From NCBI RefSeq assembly GCF_008764295.1, contig NZ_VTQX01000007.1:88557-152556 (forward strand): a stretch of 64,000 bases of DNA, in the 5' to 3' direction. The position numbers were made by a program, and so were the translations under genes. Below, in pieces: positions 51,030 through 60,440 of the stretch; the stretch's first letter is position 1; each line of letters begins with the position of its first letter. Source of the DNA: Bacillus methanolicus. Its GTDB lineage: Bacteria; Bacillota; Bacilli; Bacillales; Cytobacillaceae. The notes under the pieces are model-generated. The model did not search any database, had not been told where the DNA came from, and saw nothing but the letters and a program-made list of their open reading frames with translations.

Positions 51030-52118
51030 ATGCCTCAAATCCTCTCTATCGCAGAAGTGCATCCCCCATATGTGATTACACAAGATGAAGTGATGAAATT
51101 CGCCCGTACACTTTTTTCGCATTCCTTTAAAGATATTGAAAGATTATTAAAGGTGTTTCGAAGCGGGCAAATTAGGAAACGTCACTTTGTTAAAGGGTTA
51201 GATTGGTTTGAGAAGGAACGCTCTTTTGAGGAAAGAAATGATGCTTACATCAATCACGCAGTTGAATTAGGGACCATTGCAATTGAAGATTGTTTACAGA
51301 AAGGATTTTTTTTAAAGAAAACGGTTCCTTTTGCAGAAATAGATGCGATTTTCACCATTTCAAGTACAGGAATTGCAACACCTAGTATTGAAGCGAGAAT
51401 TATGAATCAACTTCCTTTTTCTCCTTTTACGAAACGCATTCCCATTTGGGGTCTTGGATGCGGGGGAGGTGCGTCTGGATTATCAAGAGCATTTGAATAT
51501 TGCCGCGCATTTCCTCAAGCTAAAGTGCTGATCCTTGCCATCGAATTTTGTAGCTTAACTTTTCAAAGAAATGATCGTTCTAAGAGCAATCTCATTGGTA
51601 CATCGTTGTTTGCTGATGGTGTGGCATGTGCGTTAATGGTGGGCGATCAAGTGAATAGAAATGAATGGCAAAATGTTTTATCTGTTCCTTCAATTATCGC
51701 AACGCAATCGATGACTTTAAGAAATTCTCTTGATGTAATGGGATGGAAAGTGAAAAACGATGGATTGTATGTCGTATTTTCAAAGGATATTCCAACAATC
51801 ATTGAAAAGGAATTAGGGCCAGCCGTTACCCACTTTTTGGACAAAACGAATCAGCAGATGGGGGATATCACTCATTTTATTGCTCATCCAGGAGGAAAAA
51901 AGGTGTTGGATGCTTATGAGCGTGCCTTAGCGATTTCTTCTGCCCAAACACAATTGTCAGCTAATGTTTTACGTGAATTTGGGAACATGTCCTCGGTTAC
52001 AATTCTATATGTTTTAAAAAGATTTATGGAAAAAGGGGGGGAAGGAGAAGTGGGATTGGCTACAGCCCTTGGACCAGGCTTTAGTTCGGAATTGCTGTTG
52101 TTAAGGTGGATGAAATAA
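51030..52118 (+). CDS. bpsA: Type III polyketide synthase (BpsA-like)
   Basis: A chalcone-synthase-fold enzyme making triketide/tetraketide pyrones or alkylresorcinols from long-chain acyl-CoA and malonyl-CoA; B. subtilis BpsA makes alkylpyrones. The 362-residue protein has the Cys-His-Asn triad: Cys near 144 (GLGCGGGASGL), His near 286 (FIAHPGGKKV), Asn near 319 (FGNMSSV). ATG 51030 follows GAAGGAGTG. Its stop shares one base with the ATG of bpsB, so the two are coupled. Confidence 0.92.
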   Translation: MPQILSIAEVHPPYVITQDEVMKFARTLFSHSFKDIERLLKVFRSGQIRKRHFVKGLDWFEKERSFEERNDAYINHAVELGTIAIEDCLQKGFFLKKTVPFAEIDAIFTISSTGIATPSIEARIMNQLPFSPFTKRIPIWGLGCGGGASGLSRAFEYCRAFPQAKVLILAIEFCSLTFQRNDRSKSNLIGTSLFADGVACALMVGDQVNRNEWQNVLSVPSIIATQSMTLRNSLDVMGWKVKNDGLYVVFSKDIPTIIEKELGPAVTHFLDKTNQQMGDITHFIAHPGGKKVLDAYERALAISSAQTQLSANVLREFGNMSSVTILYVLKRFMEKGGEGEVGLATALGPGFSSELLLLRWMK

Positions 52119-52675
52119 TGAAACTATTTATTACTGTACTCATTATGCAAAGGTTAACTGAGCTTGTAATTGCAAGGCGAAACGAAAAGTGGATGAAAAA
52201 ACAGGGCGGAATTGTGGTAGGTCAAGCGCATTATCCCTATTTGGTAATGCTCCACATTTTATTCCTTTTAAGTTTCACAGTAGAAGTGGTTGTTTTACAA
52301 AGAAGCGTTCATCCATCTTGGCCCTTCATTTTAGTGCTGTTTTTACTAACGCAAATTGGCAGAGGCTGGGTCATTTATTCATTAGGGCGATATTGGAATA
52401 CAAAGATTATCATCGTTCCAGGTGTTAAGCTTGTCAAAAAAGGACCCTACCGATTTTTAAAGCACCCCAATTATGTAATTGTCGCTGTGGAATTCATTAT
52501 TATTCCATTATTATATGAGGCATATTTAACTGCCGTCGTATTTACAATCTTAAACATTTGGGTCTTATCTATTCGTATTCCAACAGAAGAGCAAGCCCTT
52601 CAAAACTTGACAGAATATGGGCGTGAATTTACGAAGTACAAGCGGTTTATTCCTTCTTTTTCGAAAAAAGTTTGA
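52118..52675 (+). CDS. bpsB: Isoprenylcysteine carboxyl methyltransferase-like BpsB
   Basis: A 185-residue integral membrane methyltransferase (about five helices) of the ICMT/PEMT type. The SAM-binding pattern is KKGPYRFLKHPNYVIVAVEF near residues 106-125, and R-x-x-x-E-E-x-x-L occurs as RIPTEEQAL near residue 155. In B. subtilis BpsB (YpbQ) methylates the alkylpyrones made by BpsA (established). The gene overlaps bpsA by one base; an upstream in-frame GTG (52106) lies inside bpsA and lacks a ribosome site. Confidence 0.9.
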   Translation: MKLFITVLIMQRLTELVIARRNEKWMKKQGGIVVGQAHYPYLVMLHILFLLSFTVEVVVLQRSVHPSWPFILVLFLLTQIGRGWVIYSLGRYWNTKIIIVPGVKLVKKGPYRFLKHPNYVIVAVEFIIIPLLYEAYLTAVVFTILNIWVLSIRIPTEEQALQNLTEYGREFTKYKRFIPSFSKKV

Positions 52676-52726
52676 ACATTTTGAAGCAGCTATTGAAACT
52701 CAAAGTAGATCATGATACATTGAATA

Positions 52727-52741
52727 TGAAAATTATTCTCA
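52727..52741 (+). promoter_or_regulatory. Fur-like box
   Basis: TGAAAATTATTCTCA differs from the Bacillus Fur 7-1-7 consensus TGATAAT-N-ATTATCA at two bases. It lies 25 bases upstream of a 32-codon membrane peptide gene. Confidence 0.55.
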
Positions 52742-52766
52742 TTTAAAATTAAAGGACGTGTTACAT

Positions 52767-52865
52767 ATGGTTTCGATTTTTATTATTTCGACCATTGCTG
52801 TCTATTCCTTTGTGATGAAATATGTTTTAAACCATGTTTGTAAGCCAACAATAGAAACAAAATAA
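52767..52865 (+). CDS. 32-residue membrane peptide behind a Fur-like box
   Basis: MVSIFIISTIAVYSFVMKYVL then NHVCKPTIETK: one hydrophobic helix (residues 2-21) and a short polar tail with one cysteine. AAAGGA lies at a usable distance before the ATG, and a clean terminator follows 10 bases after the stop. Promoter-side Fur-like box, ribosome site, frame and terminator together argue for a real iron-regulated small protein. I recognise no family. Confidence 0.6.
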   Translation: MVSIFIISTIAVYSFVMKYVLNHVCKPTIETK

Positions 52866-52875
52866 TCATTTAACG

Positions 52876-52901
52876 CCAGATCCCTCGGGTCTGGTTTTTT
52901 T
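52876..52901 (+). terminator. Terminator of the 32-aa peptide gene
   Basis: CCAGATCC / GGGTCTGG (52876-52894) with one G-U pair and a tight loop, followed by seven Ts. The rest of the gap to dynA (52902-53121) shows no gene. Confidence 0.85.
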
Positions 52902-53121
52902 ATGTTTGCTGGAAGTGCTGGTTGCTTTTATTTCTTTTATCATTTATATGGCAGTGAGTAAAAAGGGAGTAGCACTAACTTTAATTGTTCCGAAGAGGTA
53001 GGTTAAGTGTTTGTTGGTCAATTTTTTCAAGCTTAATATGAAGAAAGATAAAACGGATTTAAATAATATGAAAAATCAGTTAAAATGAATGAGTAAACGA
53101 ACATAACAAGGGGTTAGTGAA

Positions 53122-56100
53122 ATGATTGAGACAGCTTCGCAGCATGACATAAAGGCGTTAAAAGAAAAATTGGCGAAATTTTACCAGTTTTTCTTGAGAA
53201 ATCATGATCAGGAATCGGCGAATAAGGCAAAACAACTGTTGTTCAAGCTTCATCATCAAGAATATGCCATTGCTTTTTGCGGACATTTTTCTGCAGGAAA
53301 ATCGAGCATGATTAATCGATTGATGGGCGAGGAATTACTCCCGTCAAGTCCGATTCCCAGGAGTGCCAATTTAGTAAAGGTTAAATCAGGTCAAGAGTAT
53401 GCAAAGGTATATTTTAAAGAGGAGAATCCTCGTCTATACCCAGCACCATATGATTATGAAAAGGTAAAGTCCTACTGTAAGGATGGAGATTCCATCCGAT
53501 CGATCGAAATCAGTCATTGTACGAAGGCTCTTCCAGCTGATGTATGTATAATGGATACTCCAGGAATTGATTCAACTGATGATGCTCACCGGGTTGCGAC
53601 GGAGTCAGCATTGCATTTAGCTGATCTTGTCTTTTATGTGATGGATTATAACCATGTTCAATCAGAATTAAATTTTCTTTTCACGAAAGAATTAGTGGAA
53701 GCAGGGAAGGAACTTTATTTAGTCATTAATCAAATTGATAAGCATCGAGAAGAAGAGCTTAGTTTTGAAAGCTTTCAAGCAAGTGTCCAGCAATCTTTTT
53801 TTGATTGGGGCGTCGAGCCGGAGCGAATTTTTTATACATCTTTACGGGATGAACAGCATCGATATAATCAATTCAATGAATTACAGCAATTGATGCAGTT
53901 AAAATTTGAAGCTAAAGATGTGCTTTTATCTTCTTCTGTCTATCGTTCATTATCGAATTTGAGTGCAGAGCATCGGCAGTTTCAAAAGGAGAAAGCTCAA
54001 GAAACGTTGGAAAGTTATGAAGAGCAACTTAGAGAATTTACAGAAGAGGAGCAAGCTCGGCTTCCTTTTGAAATAGAACGTTTAGAGACAGCATTACAGA
54101 ATATTTCCTCTGCGAGCAAAGAAAAGGAAAAGGAGTTTGATGCTGGGGTCAATTCGATCTTAAGTAATGCTTATTTAATGCCTTTTGAAACGAGAGCTTT
54201 GGCGGAGAACTTTTTGCAAGCAACAGATCCGGATTTCAAAGTAGGTTTGTTTTTTTCCAAGCAAAAGACTGAGTTTGAGAGAGAGGAAAGGCTTGGACGA
54301 TTTTTTCTTGATTTGCAAGACAAAATTGATTCACAAATCACATGGCATCTAAAAGATTTTTTGGTGAAAAAATTGAAGGAAGAAGAAATTCAAGACACGG
54401 ATCTTTTGCATGAGATTCAAGAATTCTCTGTAGAATTGTCAAAGGAAATGCTCAAGCAAACCCTCAAAAAAGGGGCGCGTTTATCTGGAGAATATGTTTT
54501 AAATTATACAGCAGAGGTGGCGGAGCAAGCTAAAAGGGTTGCGAGACAAAGAATGAAACAAATCAAAGAGAATTATTTACAGAAAGTCGATAGCCATCTC
54601 AATGAACAAAAACATAGCTTACAACAGGCGTTACATAAATATTCTCTTTTGCTTAACGTTTGGCAACAAAAAGAAACATTATTAGCAGCTAAAATGGCTA
54701 AAGCCGCGGAAATGGAGCAAATCTTATTAGGTCATGACGGACAGCCTTTTAAAGAAGAAAGTATTTTGCAGTTAGTGAAAGAAGAGCAACATCTAGAGTT
54801 AATTGTCGAAAGACAGGATGATCAGGTAATAACGGAAGTAAAAGAAGGGAAAGAGGTAGTATTACGGCAGCCTCAACATCAACAGACTCAGATTGATAAG
54901 ACGGTAAAAATGGAGACCGCTGTCAAGAGGTTGCTCCTTACCTCACAAAAACTTGAAAAGATCCCAGGCTTTAAGAAAATCTCCACGCTATTAAAGGAGA
55001 AGGCAGAGAGATTAGAGGAAAAAGGCTTCACAGTTGCTTTGTTTGGTGCTTTTAGTGCGGGGAAATCATCATTTGCTAACAGTTTGATTGGAGAGAAGCT
55101 CCTGCCAGTATCTCCGAATCCAACGACAGCAGCGATCAATAAAATTATGCCGGTTGATGAAACACATCCGCATGGGCTAGTTAAGGTACATTTTAAACAA
55201 GAACAAGTTTTATTTGAAGATATCAATCGTTCACTAGCTGTCTTTAATGTTCAGGCACCGGATTTTGATGAGGCGCTCATAAAAATTAAAGAGATTCTTG
55301 AAAGAAAAAGCCAGTTAGAGGTCTTTGAAAAAACGCATTTTTCTTTTTTAAAGGCTTTTTTCAAAGGATTTAATCATTACCGAAATCAGTTAGGTAATGT
55401 GCTGCAGACGGACATCATGAGTTTTCAAGAATTTGTGGCAAACGAGGAAAAATCCTGTTTAGTGGAACGAATCGACGTTCATTATGACTGTGAAATTACT
55501 CGTAAAGGGATCACTTTAGTTGATACTCCTGGAGCTGATTCTATTAATGCCCGCCATACTGGAGTAGCTTTTGAATATATAAAAAATTCGGATGCTATTC
55601 TGTTTGTAACTTATTATAATCATGCTTTTTCAAAAGCAGATCGAGAATTTCTTATTCAATTAGGCCGTGTCAAAGACTCTTTCGAACTGGATAAGATGTT
55701 TTTTATTGTTAATGCTGTTGATTTGGCTAACAATGAGAAAGAAAAGGAAGAGGTCTTAGCTTATGTTCAAGATGAGCTTATTCGTTTCGGTATTACAAAT
55801 CCAAGCTTATATCCACTATCAAGCCTACAGGCCATCGAAGAAAAGCTTGGGCACCGGCCATCTTCACAGTCAGGACTAACCGTCTTTGAGAAAGCCTTCT
55901 ATTCTTTTATCACGAATGAATTGACGCAAGTGTCGATTAATGCGGCGATGATTGAATGGGAAAGGGCTTTAAAGCAATTACGACGTTTTATTGACTCAGC
56001 AAAAGAGGATAAAGAGTTAAAACAGTCAAAGATAGTGCTTCTTAACGCTGAACTGGTAGAGGTTGAAAATAAAATTACCAATCAAAATCCTAAGTACTTA

Positions 56101-56778
56101 TTAACAAGGTTCGCTCAGGAGTTAGAAGAGCTAGTTTATTATTTGAAGCAAAGAGTGTTCTTCCGGTTTCATGACTTTTTCACAGAATCCTTTAACCCTT
56201 CGCTTTTAAAGGATGATGGTCGCCATTTAAAGAAAATGCTCGAACATGCTCTCGATGATTTCCTCACAAACTTCGGCTTCGATTTTTCTCAAGAATTAAG
56301 AGCAACGACGCTAAGAATGGAAATTTTCATCGGAAAACTAATGAAAGAATCGCATCAACAAATAACGAAGGAATTACTTAAAAAGAATGAGCAATTATCA
56401 TTCAGTCAGCCGCAGCTTGAACAAATAGCAAGCTTGGATTTTAACAATGCTTTGATAGGACTTGAGCGCAATATGTTTAAAAAAACGCTCGCCTATTTTA
56501 AAAACCCGAAGTCGTTTTTTGAAAAAAATGAGAAGCGATTGCTGGAAGAGTCATTGCAAGAAACCCTTCAGGAGCCTGTTGATGTCTATTTGCAGGATGA
56601 GAAAGCCCGAATAGAATCGCATTATGAGAAAGTACTTAAAGATAAATTTGCTCAACTTCTGCAATTAATGCTCGAAGAGACGAGGGAATATTATCAAGGG
56701 ATGTTGGCTGCCTTAAGTAATGATATTCCGATAGAAACATTAATAAAAATAGAGGAAGAGTTATCTCAAATTGAGTAG
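53122..56778 (+). CDS. dynA: Two-headed bacterial dynamin-like GTPase DynA
   Basis: A 1218-residue protein made of two fused dynamin-like units. Each has a P-loop: GHFSAGKSS near residue 52 and GAFSAGKSS near residue 641. Switch motifs are DTPGIDSTDD (about residue 151) and DTPGADSINA (about 805), and N-Q-I-D / N-A-V-D base-recognition loops are present. Long coiled-coil stalk regions follow each GTPase. DynA tethers and fuses membranes and helps membrane repair and phage tolerance in B. subtilis (established). Domain order is normal (B. subtilis YpbR is about 1190 residues). It lies downstream of bpsAB as in B. subtilis. Confidence 0.95.
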   Translation: MIETASQHDIKALKEKLAKFYQFFLRNHDQESANKAKQLLFKLHHQEYAIAFCGHFSAGKSSMINRLMGEELLPSSPIPRSANLVKVKSGQEYAKVYFKEENPRLYPAPYDYEKVKSYCKDGDSIRSIEISHCTKALPADVCIMDTPGIDSTDDAHRVATESALHLADLVFYVMDYNHVQSELNFLFTKELVEAGKELYLVINQIDKHREEELSFESFQASVQQSFFDWGVEPERIFYTSLRDEQHRYNQFNELQQLMQLKFEAKDVLLSSSVYRSLSNLSAEHRQFQKEKAQETLESYEEQLREFTEEEQARLPFEIERLETALQNISSASKEKEKEFDAGVNSILSNAYLMPFETRALAENFLQATDPDFKVGLFFSKQKTEFEREERLGRFFLDLQDKIDSQITWHLKDFLVKKLKEEEIQDTDLLHEIQEFSVELSKEMLKQTLKKGARLSGEYVLNYTAEVAEQAKRVARQRMKQIKENYLQKVDSHLNEQKHSLQQALHKYSLLLNVWQQKETLLAAKMAKAAEMEQILLGHDGQPFKEESILQLVKEEQHLELIVERQDDQVITEVKEGKEVVLRQPQHQQTQIDKTVKMETAVKRLLLTSQKLEKIPGFKKISTLLKEKAERLEEKGFTVALFGAFSAGKSSFANSLIGEKLLPVSPNPTTAAINKIMPVDETHPHGLVKVHFKQEQVLFEDINRSLAVFNVQAPDFDEALIKIKEILERKSQLEVFEKTHFSFLKAFFKGFNHYRNQLGNVLQTDIMSFQEFVANEEKSCLVERIDVHYDCEITRKGITLVDTPGADSINARHTGVAFEYIKNSDAILFVTYYNHAFSKADREFLIQLGRVKDSFELDKMFFIVNAVDLANNEKEKEEVLAYVQDELIRFGITNPSLYPLSSLQAIEEKLGHRPSSQSGLTVFEKAFYSFITNELTQVSINAAMIEWERALKQLRRFIDSAKEDKELKQSKIVLLNAELVEVENKITNQNPKYLLTRFAQELEELVYYLKQRVFFRFHDFFTESFNPSLLKDDGRHLKKMLEHALDDFLTNFGFDFSQELRATTLRMEIFIGKLMKESHQQITKELLKKNEQLSFSQPQLEQIASLDFNNALIGLERNMFKKTLAYFKNPKSFFEKNEKRLLEESLQETLQEPVDVYLQDEKARIESHYEKVLKDKFAQLLQLMLEETREYYQGMLAALSNDIPIETLIKIEEELSQIE

Positions 56779-56892
56779 CTTTGTTTCTTTATATTATTAT
56801 TACAGTGAATATATTTTTATTAAGAGGTTCGTTTATGCATCTATGTAAACGAATTAATTTGCTGGTTAGAGAAAAAGAACTGTAGGTGACAG

Positions 56893-57081
56893 ATGATGGA
56901 AAATCCATTCCATGCTTGTGCGAGCTGCATTCATTTTCGGGCAACTAGAGAAGAACTAGGAATGAAGTATTACTGTACTCGATTAGGGTATGAAACAAAG
57001 CCACATTATCAGTTTAACTGCTGGTCACCAAAAGAAAGGGTTCGAAAGTTAATGGAAAAAAGAGAGGGGACTTGTTCATGA
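56893..57081 (+). CDS. Small cysteine-rich protein, possible zinc binding
   Basis: A 62-residue protein (or 61 from the second ATG) with C-x2-C at the N-terminus (HACASCIHF), then single cysteines in KYYCTRLGY and FNCWSPKE, a possible four-cysteine metal site, and a basic C-terminal helix. AGGTGACAG precedes the start. Its stop overlaps the ATG of the sulfurtransferase by 4 bases, so the two are translationally coupled. Not recognised; it may be an accessory to sulfur transfer, inferred from coupling only. Confidence 0.7.
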   Translation: MMENPFHACASCIHFRATREELGMKYYCTRLGYETKPHYQFNCWSPKERVRKLMEKREGTCS

Positions 57082-57905
57082 AAGCTTTTATCAGTAAGGA
57101 AACACTCTTGGAAAAGCTTGAGGACCGTAATATTCGTATTGTAGATTGTCGTTTTCAATTAGGGAATCCGAATGCTGGCTTGGCACAATACAAAGAGAAT
57201 CATCTTCCAGGTGCTGTCTACTTCCATTTAGAAAAACAATTATCTGGACCGGTTGCGGAGCATGGTGGGAGACATCCATTACCTAATATTGAAGATTTCA
57301 AAAATACCTTGGAAGAAGCAGGGATTTCGAATAAGACGATTGTTGTTGCGTATGATGGTGGTGAGGGTTCATTTGCAGGAAGGCTTTGGTGGTTGTTAAA
57401 ATATGTCGGACATCAAGAATGCTATCTTTTGGATGGAGGATTTAGTGAATGGTATGCTAGTAATTTTCCTGTTAGCAATGAAAGCTTAACATACCCTCAA
57501 ACAAGCTATGAAGTATACTTGAACAACGATATGGTGGCGGACATGGTAGACGTGAGAAGAGCGATTGCAGAAAATATCTCCCTTATTGATTCTCGGGATA
57601 TTAATCGTTATCTAGGAGTGGTAGAGCCCATTGATAAAAAGGCTGGTCATATTCCGACGGCTATTAATAAAGTGTGGACTGAAGGGTTTAAAGACGGGCG
57701 TTTTAAAGCTAAAGCAGAGCAGGAGGCACGTTTTGCAGAGTTCAAGAAGGATGAACCAATTATTGTTTACTGCGGTTCAGGAATTACTGCTACCCCCAAT
57801 TATATCGCTTTAAAAGAAGCTGGTTTTACCAATGTTAAGCTTTATGCAGGAAGCTTTAGTGATTGGATTTCTTATCCAGAAAATAAAATTGTCACAAGTG
57901 AATAA
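57078..57905 (+). CDS. Thiosulfate/3-mercaptopyruvate sulfurtransferase (two rhodanese domains)
   Basis: A 275-residue tandem rhodanese protein. The N-terminal inactive domain (VDCRFQLGNPNAG, YKENHLPGAVYFHLE) and the C-terminal active domain (SRDINRYLGVVEPID, then GHIPTAINKVW) are followed by the active-site loop YCGSGITAT with cysteine near residue 232. Length and layout match SseA/TST enzymes. ATG 57078 has GAGGGG eight bases upstream; the in-frame TTG at 57072 is too close. It would transfer sulfane sulfur to cyanide or a thiol acceptor. Confidence 0.92.
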   Translation: MKAFISKETLLEKLEDRNIRIVDCRFQLGNPNAGLAQYKENHLPGAVYFHLEKQLSGPVAEHGGRHPLPNIEDFKNTLEEAGISNKTIVVAYDGGEGSFAGRLWWLLKYVGHQECYLLDGGFSEWYASNFPVSNESLTYPQTSYEVYLNNDMVADMVDVRRAIAENISLIDSRDINRYLGVVEPIDKKAGHIPTAINKVWTEGFKDGRFKAKAEQEARFAEFKKDEPIIVYCGSGITATPNYIALKEAGFTNVKLYAGSFSDWISYPENKIVTSE

Positions 57906-57984
57906 TATTAAATTTTTAGGCTTGATAATTTCTGCATAACGTTGTAATATATTAACATTGACTTGCTACATATGGATGTAAGAG

Positions 57985-58022
57985 CCTTCTATCCTACAAG
58001 ATGTTGGATGGGGGGTTTTTTT
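57985..58022 (+). terminator. Terminator of the sulfurtransferase unit
   Basis: CCTTCTATCC (57985-57994) pairs with GGATGGGGGG (58006-58015) using G-U pairs, followed by seven Ts. Confidence 0.72.
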
Positions 58023-58059
58023 GATGCATATGTGTAGTACGAAAAAGGGGGTTTTCGTG

Positions 58060-59268
58060 TTGACGAATGATCAAAGGAAAAAATTGCTGATTTTAATGAT
58101 AAATATGTTTATCGCGATAGGAAGCTTTGGAATTATCATTCCTATTTTACCAGCTTATTTAGAATCGATAAATCAAGGTGGGATGGCAGCAGGTTTAATG
58201 ATTGCTATCTTTGCAGGTTCACAGCTTGTTTTTTCGCCGATTGCTGGAAAATGGGCGGATCAATATGGACGACGGAAAATGATCATTTATGGCTTAGTGG
58301 GTCTTACTGCATCGATGTTTATTTTCTATTTATTTGATTCAATTTATCTGCTTTATTTATCTCGTGTTATTGGTGGCATTGGCGCTGCATTGCTTGTTCC
58401 TGCAATCTTTGCCTACGTCGCTGATATTACGACAATGGCCCAGCGGGCAAAAGGAAACAGTCTTGTATCTGCTGCTATGTCACTAGGAATAGTCATTGGA
58501 CCTGGGGTTGGTGGCTTTTTAGCAGATTTCGGCTTGAAAATGCCATTTTTAATTTCTGCACTTGTTTCTGTTGTTGCTGTGCTGTTTTCCATTATTGTGC
58601 TTAAGGAAAGTCAAGTGAAAACAGAAGAGGAAGAGAACCATTTTGCCGCTGATGAGGAGTCAATGATTCGTAAAATGGCTCGCTCTGTTAAAATGCCGTA
58701 TTTTGTTCCACTTGTGATTACACTAGTAATGAGTTTTGGTTTAATGGCATACGAATCAGTTTTAGGTTTATTTGTTGATAATCAATATGGAGCTACGCCG
58801 CGAGATATTGCCATCATGATCACATCAACAGGAATCATCAGTGTTATTGTTCAACTTTTTGTCGTTGATAAAATTGTTAATCGATTTGGAGAAGGGGCTG
58901 TACTCGTTATCTTCATCGGAGTGGCCGCTGGTGGATTTCTGTTCTCTTTATTAGCAACAAGCTATTCTTTATTCTTTGGAATTACGCTGATTATCTTCTT
59001 AGCTACTTCCATTTTACGTCCTGTCTTAAATACATTAATATCGAAAATGGCTGGTAAAGAACAAGGCTTTGCAATGGGAATGAACAATGCCTATATGAGT
59101 ATTGGAAACGTTATGGGTCCAACATTGGCAGGGTTATTATATGATGTGAAAATCACTTATCCGTTTATGCTAGGTTTGGTATTATTAATATTAACGTTCA
59201 TTACAGCAATCATTTGGCAAAAAAGAGTACAAAGAAATAATCAACAAATCAAAGTAATGGGAAGTTAA
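58060..59268 (+). CDS. MFS multidrug-type efflux transporter (NorA/Bmr-like)
   Basis: A 402-residue, 12-helix major facilitator protein. MFS motif A is seen between helices 2 and 3 (GKWADQYGRRKMI near residue 66). The drug-antiporter motif C occurs in helix 5 (SLGIVIGPGVGGFLAD near residue 141). The start is ambiguous: TTG 58060 (MTNDQRKKLLIL) and GTG 58057 both follow AAGGGGG. The frame continues upstream to 58021 but into the previous terminator. It probably exports lipophilic drugs; the substrate is unproven. Confidence 0.85.
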   Translation: MTNDQRKKLLILMINMFIAIGSFGIIIPILPAYLESINQGGMAAGLMIAIFAGSQLVFSPIAGKWADQYGRRKMIIYGLVGLTASMFIFYLFDSIYLLYLSRVIGGIGAALLVPAIFAYVADITTMAQRAKGNSLVSAAMSLGIVIGPGVGGFLADFGLKMPFLISALVSVVAVLFSIIVLKESQVKTEEEENHFAADEESMIRKMARSVKMPYFVPLVITLVMSFGLMAYESVLGLFVDNQYGATPRDIAIMITSTGIISVIVQLFVVDKIVNRFGEGAVLVIFIGVAAGGFLFSLLATSYSLFFGITLIIFLATSILRPVLNTLISKMAGKEQGFAMGMNNAYMSIGNVMGPTLAGLLYDVKITYPFMLGLVLLILTFITAIIWQKRVQRNNQQIKVMGS

Positions 59269-59271
59269 TCA

Positions 59272-59339
59272 TGTTATAATAGTTTTTATGTTAAGGCTCT
59301 TTTCTTGTAGGCGAATAGCTCACCTAAAGAAAAGAGCCT
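59272..59339 (+). promoter_or_regulatory. Extended -10 promoter and 5' leader hairpin of ypcP
   Basis: TG-T-TATAAT (59272-59280) is an extended -10. Transcription would begin near 59287. A long stem follows: AGGCTCTTTTCTT with TAGG (59294-59311) pairs with CCTA and AAGAAAAGAGCCT (59323-59339). It has no T run, so it looks like a structured 5' end rather than a terminator. Confidence 0.5.
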
Positions 59340-59364
59340 AAATGTTTAATGGGGGGATGTAAAA

Positions 59365-60258
59365 GTGGGTACAAATAATCGATCACTCATGCTTGTTGAT
59401 GGAATGGCACTGCTGTTTCGTGCATTTTATGCAACAGCAGTTACAGGACAATTTATGTATAACTCTCAAGGTATCCCGACGAATGGTGTACAAGGTTTTG
59501 TTAAGCATATGCTAACGGCTGTTTCTTCTTTTCGTCCCAGTCATGTAGCTGTGTGCTGGGATATGGGCAGCAAAACTTTTCGTACGGAAATGTTCCAAGA
59601 TTATAAGGCGAATCGTGGGGATGCTCCGGTTGAACTGATTCCACAATTTGAGTTTGTCAAGGAGATTGTAGAAGCCTTCGATATCCCGAATATTGGTTTG
59701 GAAGGCTATGAAGCAGATGATTGCATTGGCACCATTGCCAAAAATATGGACGAGTCGCTCAATGTTCAAATTTTAACAGGTGATCGTGATATACTCCAGC
59801 TTCTAGATGAAAGAATCCAAGTTATACTGTTACAAAAGGGATATGGAAATTATTCAGTTTATACGAAGGACACATTTTTTGCAGAAAAAGGAATACTACC
59901 TCACCAAATGATTGATGTGAAAGCATTAATGGGGGATCCAAGTGATAATTACCCTGGTGTTAAAGGCATTGGTGAAAAGACGGCACTTAAGCTGATCCAA
60001 CAATTTGAACATGTTGACGGTGTAGTCACAAATCTAGAGCAGCTTACAAAGGGACATAGAACGAAAATCGAACAAGATTTGGAAATGCTCCACTTGAGTA
60101 GAAAACTAGCAGAAATTCATTGCCAAGTTCCGATTCAATATTCGATAGATGACGCCTTGTTAACGATTAATCGCGAGAAGGTTCTCGATAAGTTTACTGA
60201 AGTTGGGTTCAAAGGATTAACGAAATTTCTCGATTTTGAAGAAGAATCTGCAAGCTAA
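59365..60258 (+). CDS. ypcP: 5'-3' exonuclease / FEN-like nuclease YpcP
   Basis: A 297-residue stand-alone version of the 5' nuclease domain of DNA polymerase I. Acidic metal-binding motifs include VDGMALLFRAFYA near residue 12, EGYEADDCIGTIA near residue 112, GDRDILQLL near residue 139 and GDPSDNYPGVKGIGEKTA near residue 192, the last leading into the helix-3-turn-helix. It likely removes RNA primers and flaps alongside PolA. The start is GTG 59365 behind GGGGGG. It is a single gene with a strong terminator. Confidence 0.93.
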   Translation: MGTNNRSLMLVDGMALLFRAFYATAVTGQFMYNSQGIPTNGVQGFVKHMLTAVSSFRPSHVAVCWDMGSKTFRTEMFQDYKANRGDAPVELIPQFEFVKEIVEAFDIPNIGLEGYEADDCIGTIAKNMDESLNVQILTGDRDILQLLDERIQVILLQKGYGNYSVYTKDTFFAEKGILPHQMIDVKALMGDPSDNYPGVKGIGEKTALKLIQQFEHVDGVVTNLEQLTKGHRTKIEQDLEMLHLSRKLAEIHCQVPIQYSIDDALLTINREKVLDKFTEVGFKGLTKFLDFEEESAS

Positions 60259-60300
60259 TGAATATTCCTGTTTTAAATGAGACAGGAAACGTTTAAAAGC

Positions 60301-60348
60301 AAAAAGGAAGTGAAGATAACTGATTTGTTTTCTTCACTTCCTTTTTTT
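60301..60348 (+). terminator. Terminator of ypcP
   Basis: AAAAAGGAAGTGAAGA (60301-60316) pairs perfectly with TCTTCACTTCCTTTTT (60331-60346). A smaller hairpin TTCCTGT/ACAGGAA (60265-60288) precedes it. Confidence 0.88.
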
Positions 60349-60440
60349 ATGAGAAATCCAATGCTATAGATCTGTCCGTGTAAGCTAAAGAATGTCGTTT
60401 TTATACCTACTATGAATCAGTATTATATGGTTTTGTGAAC

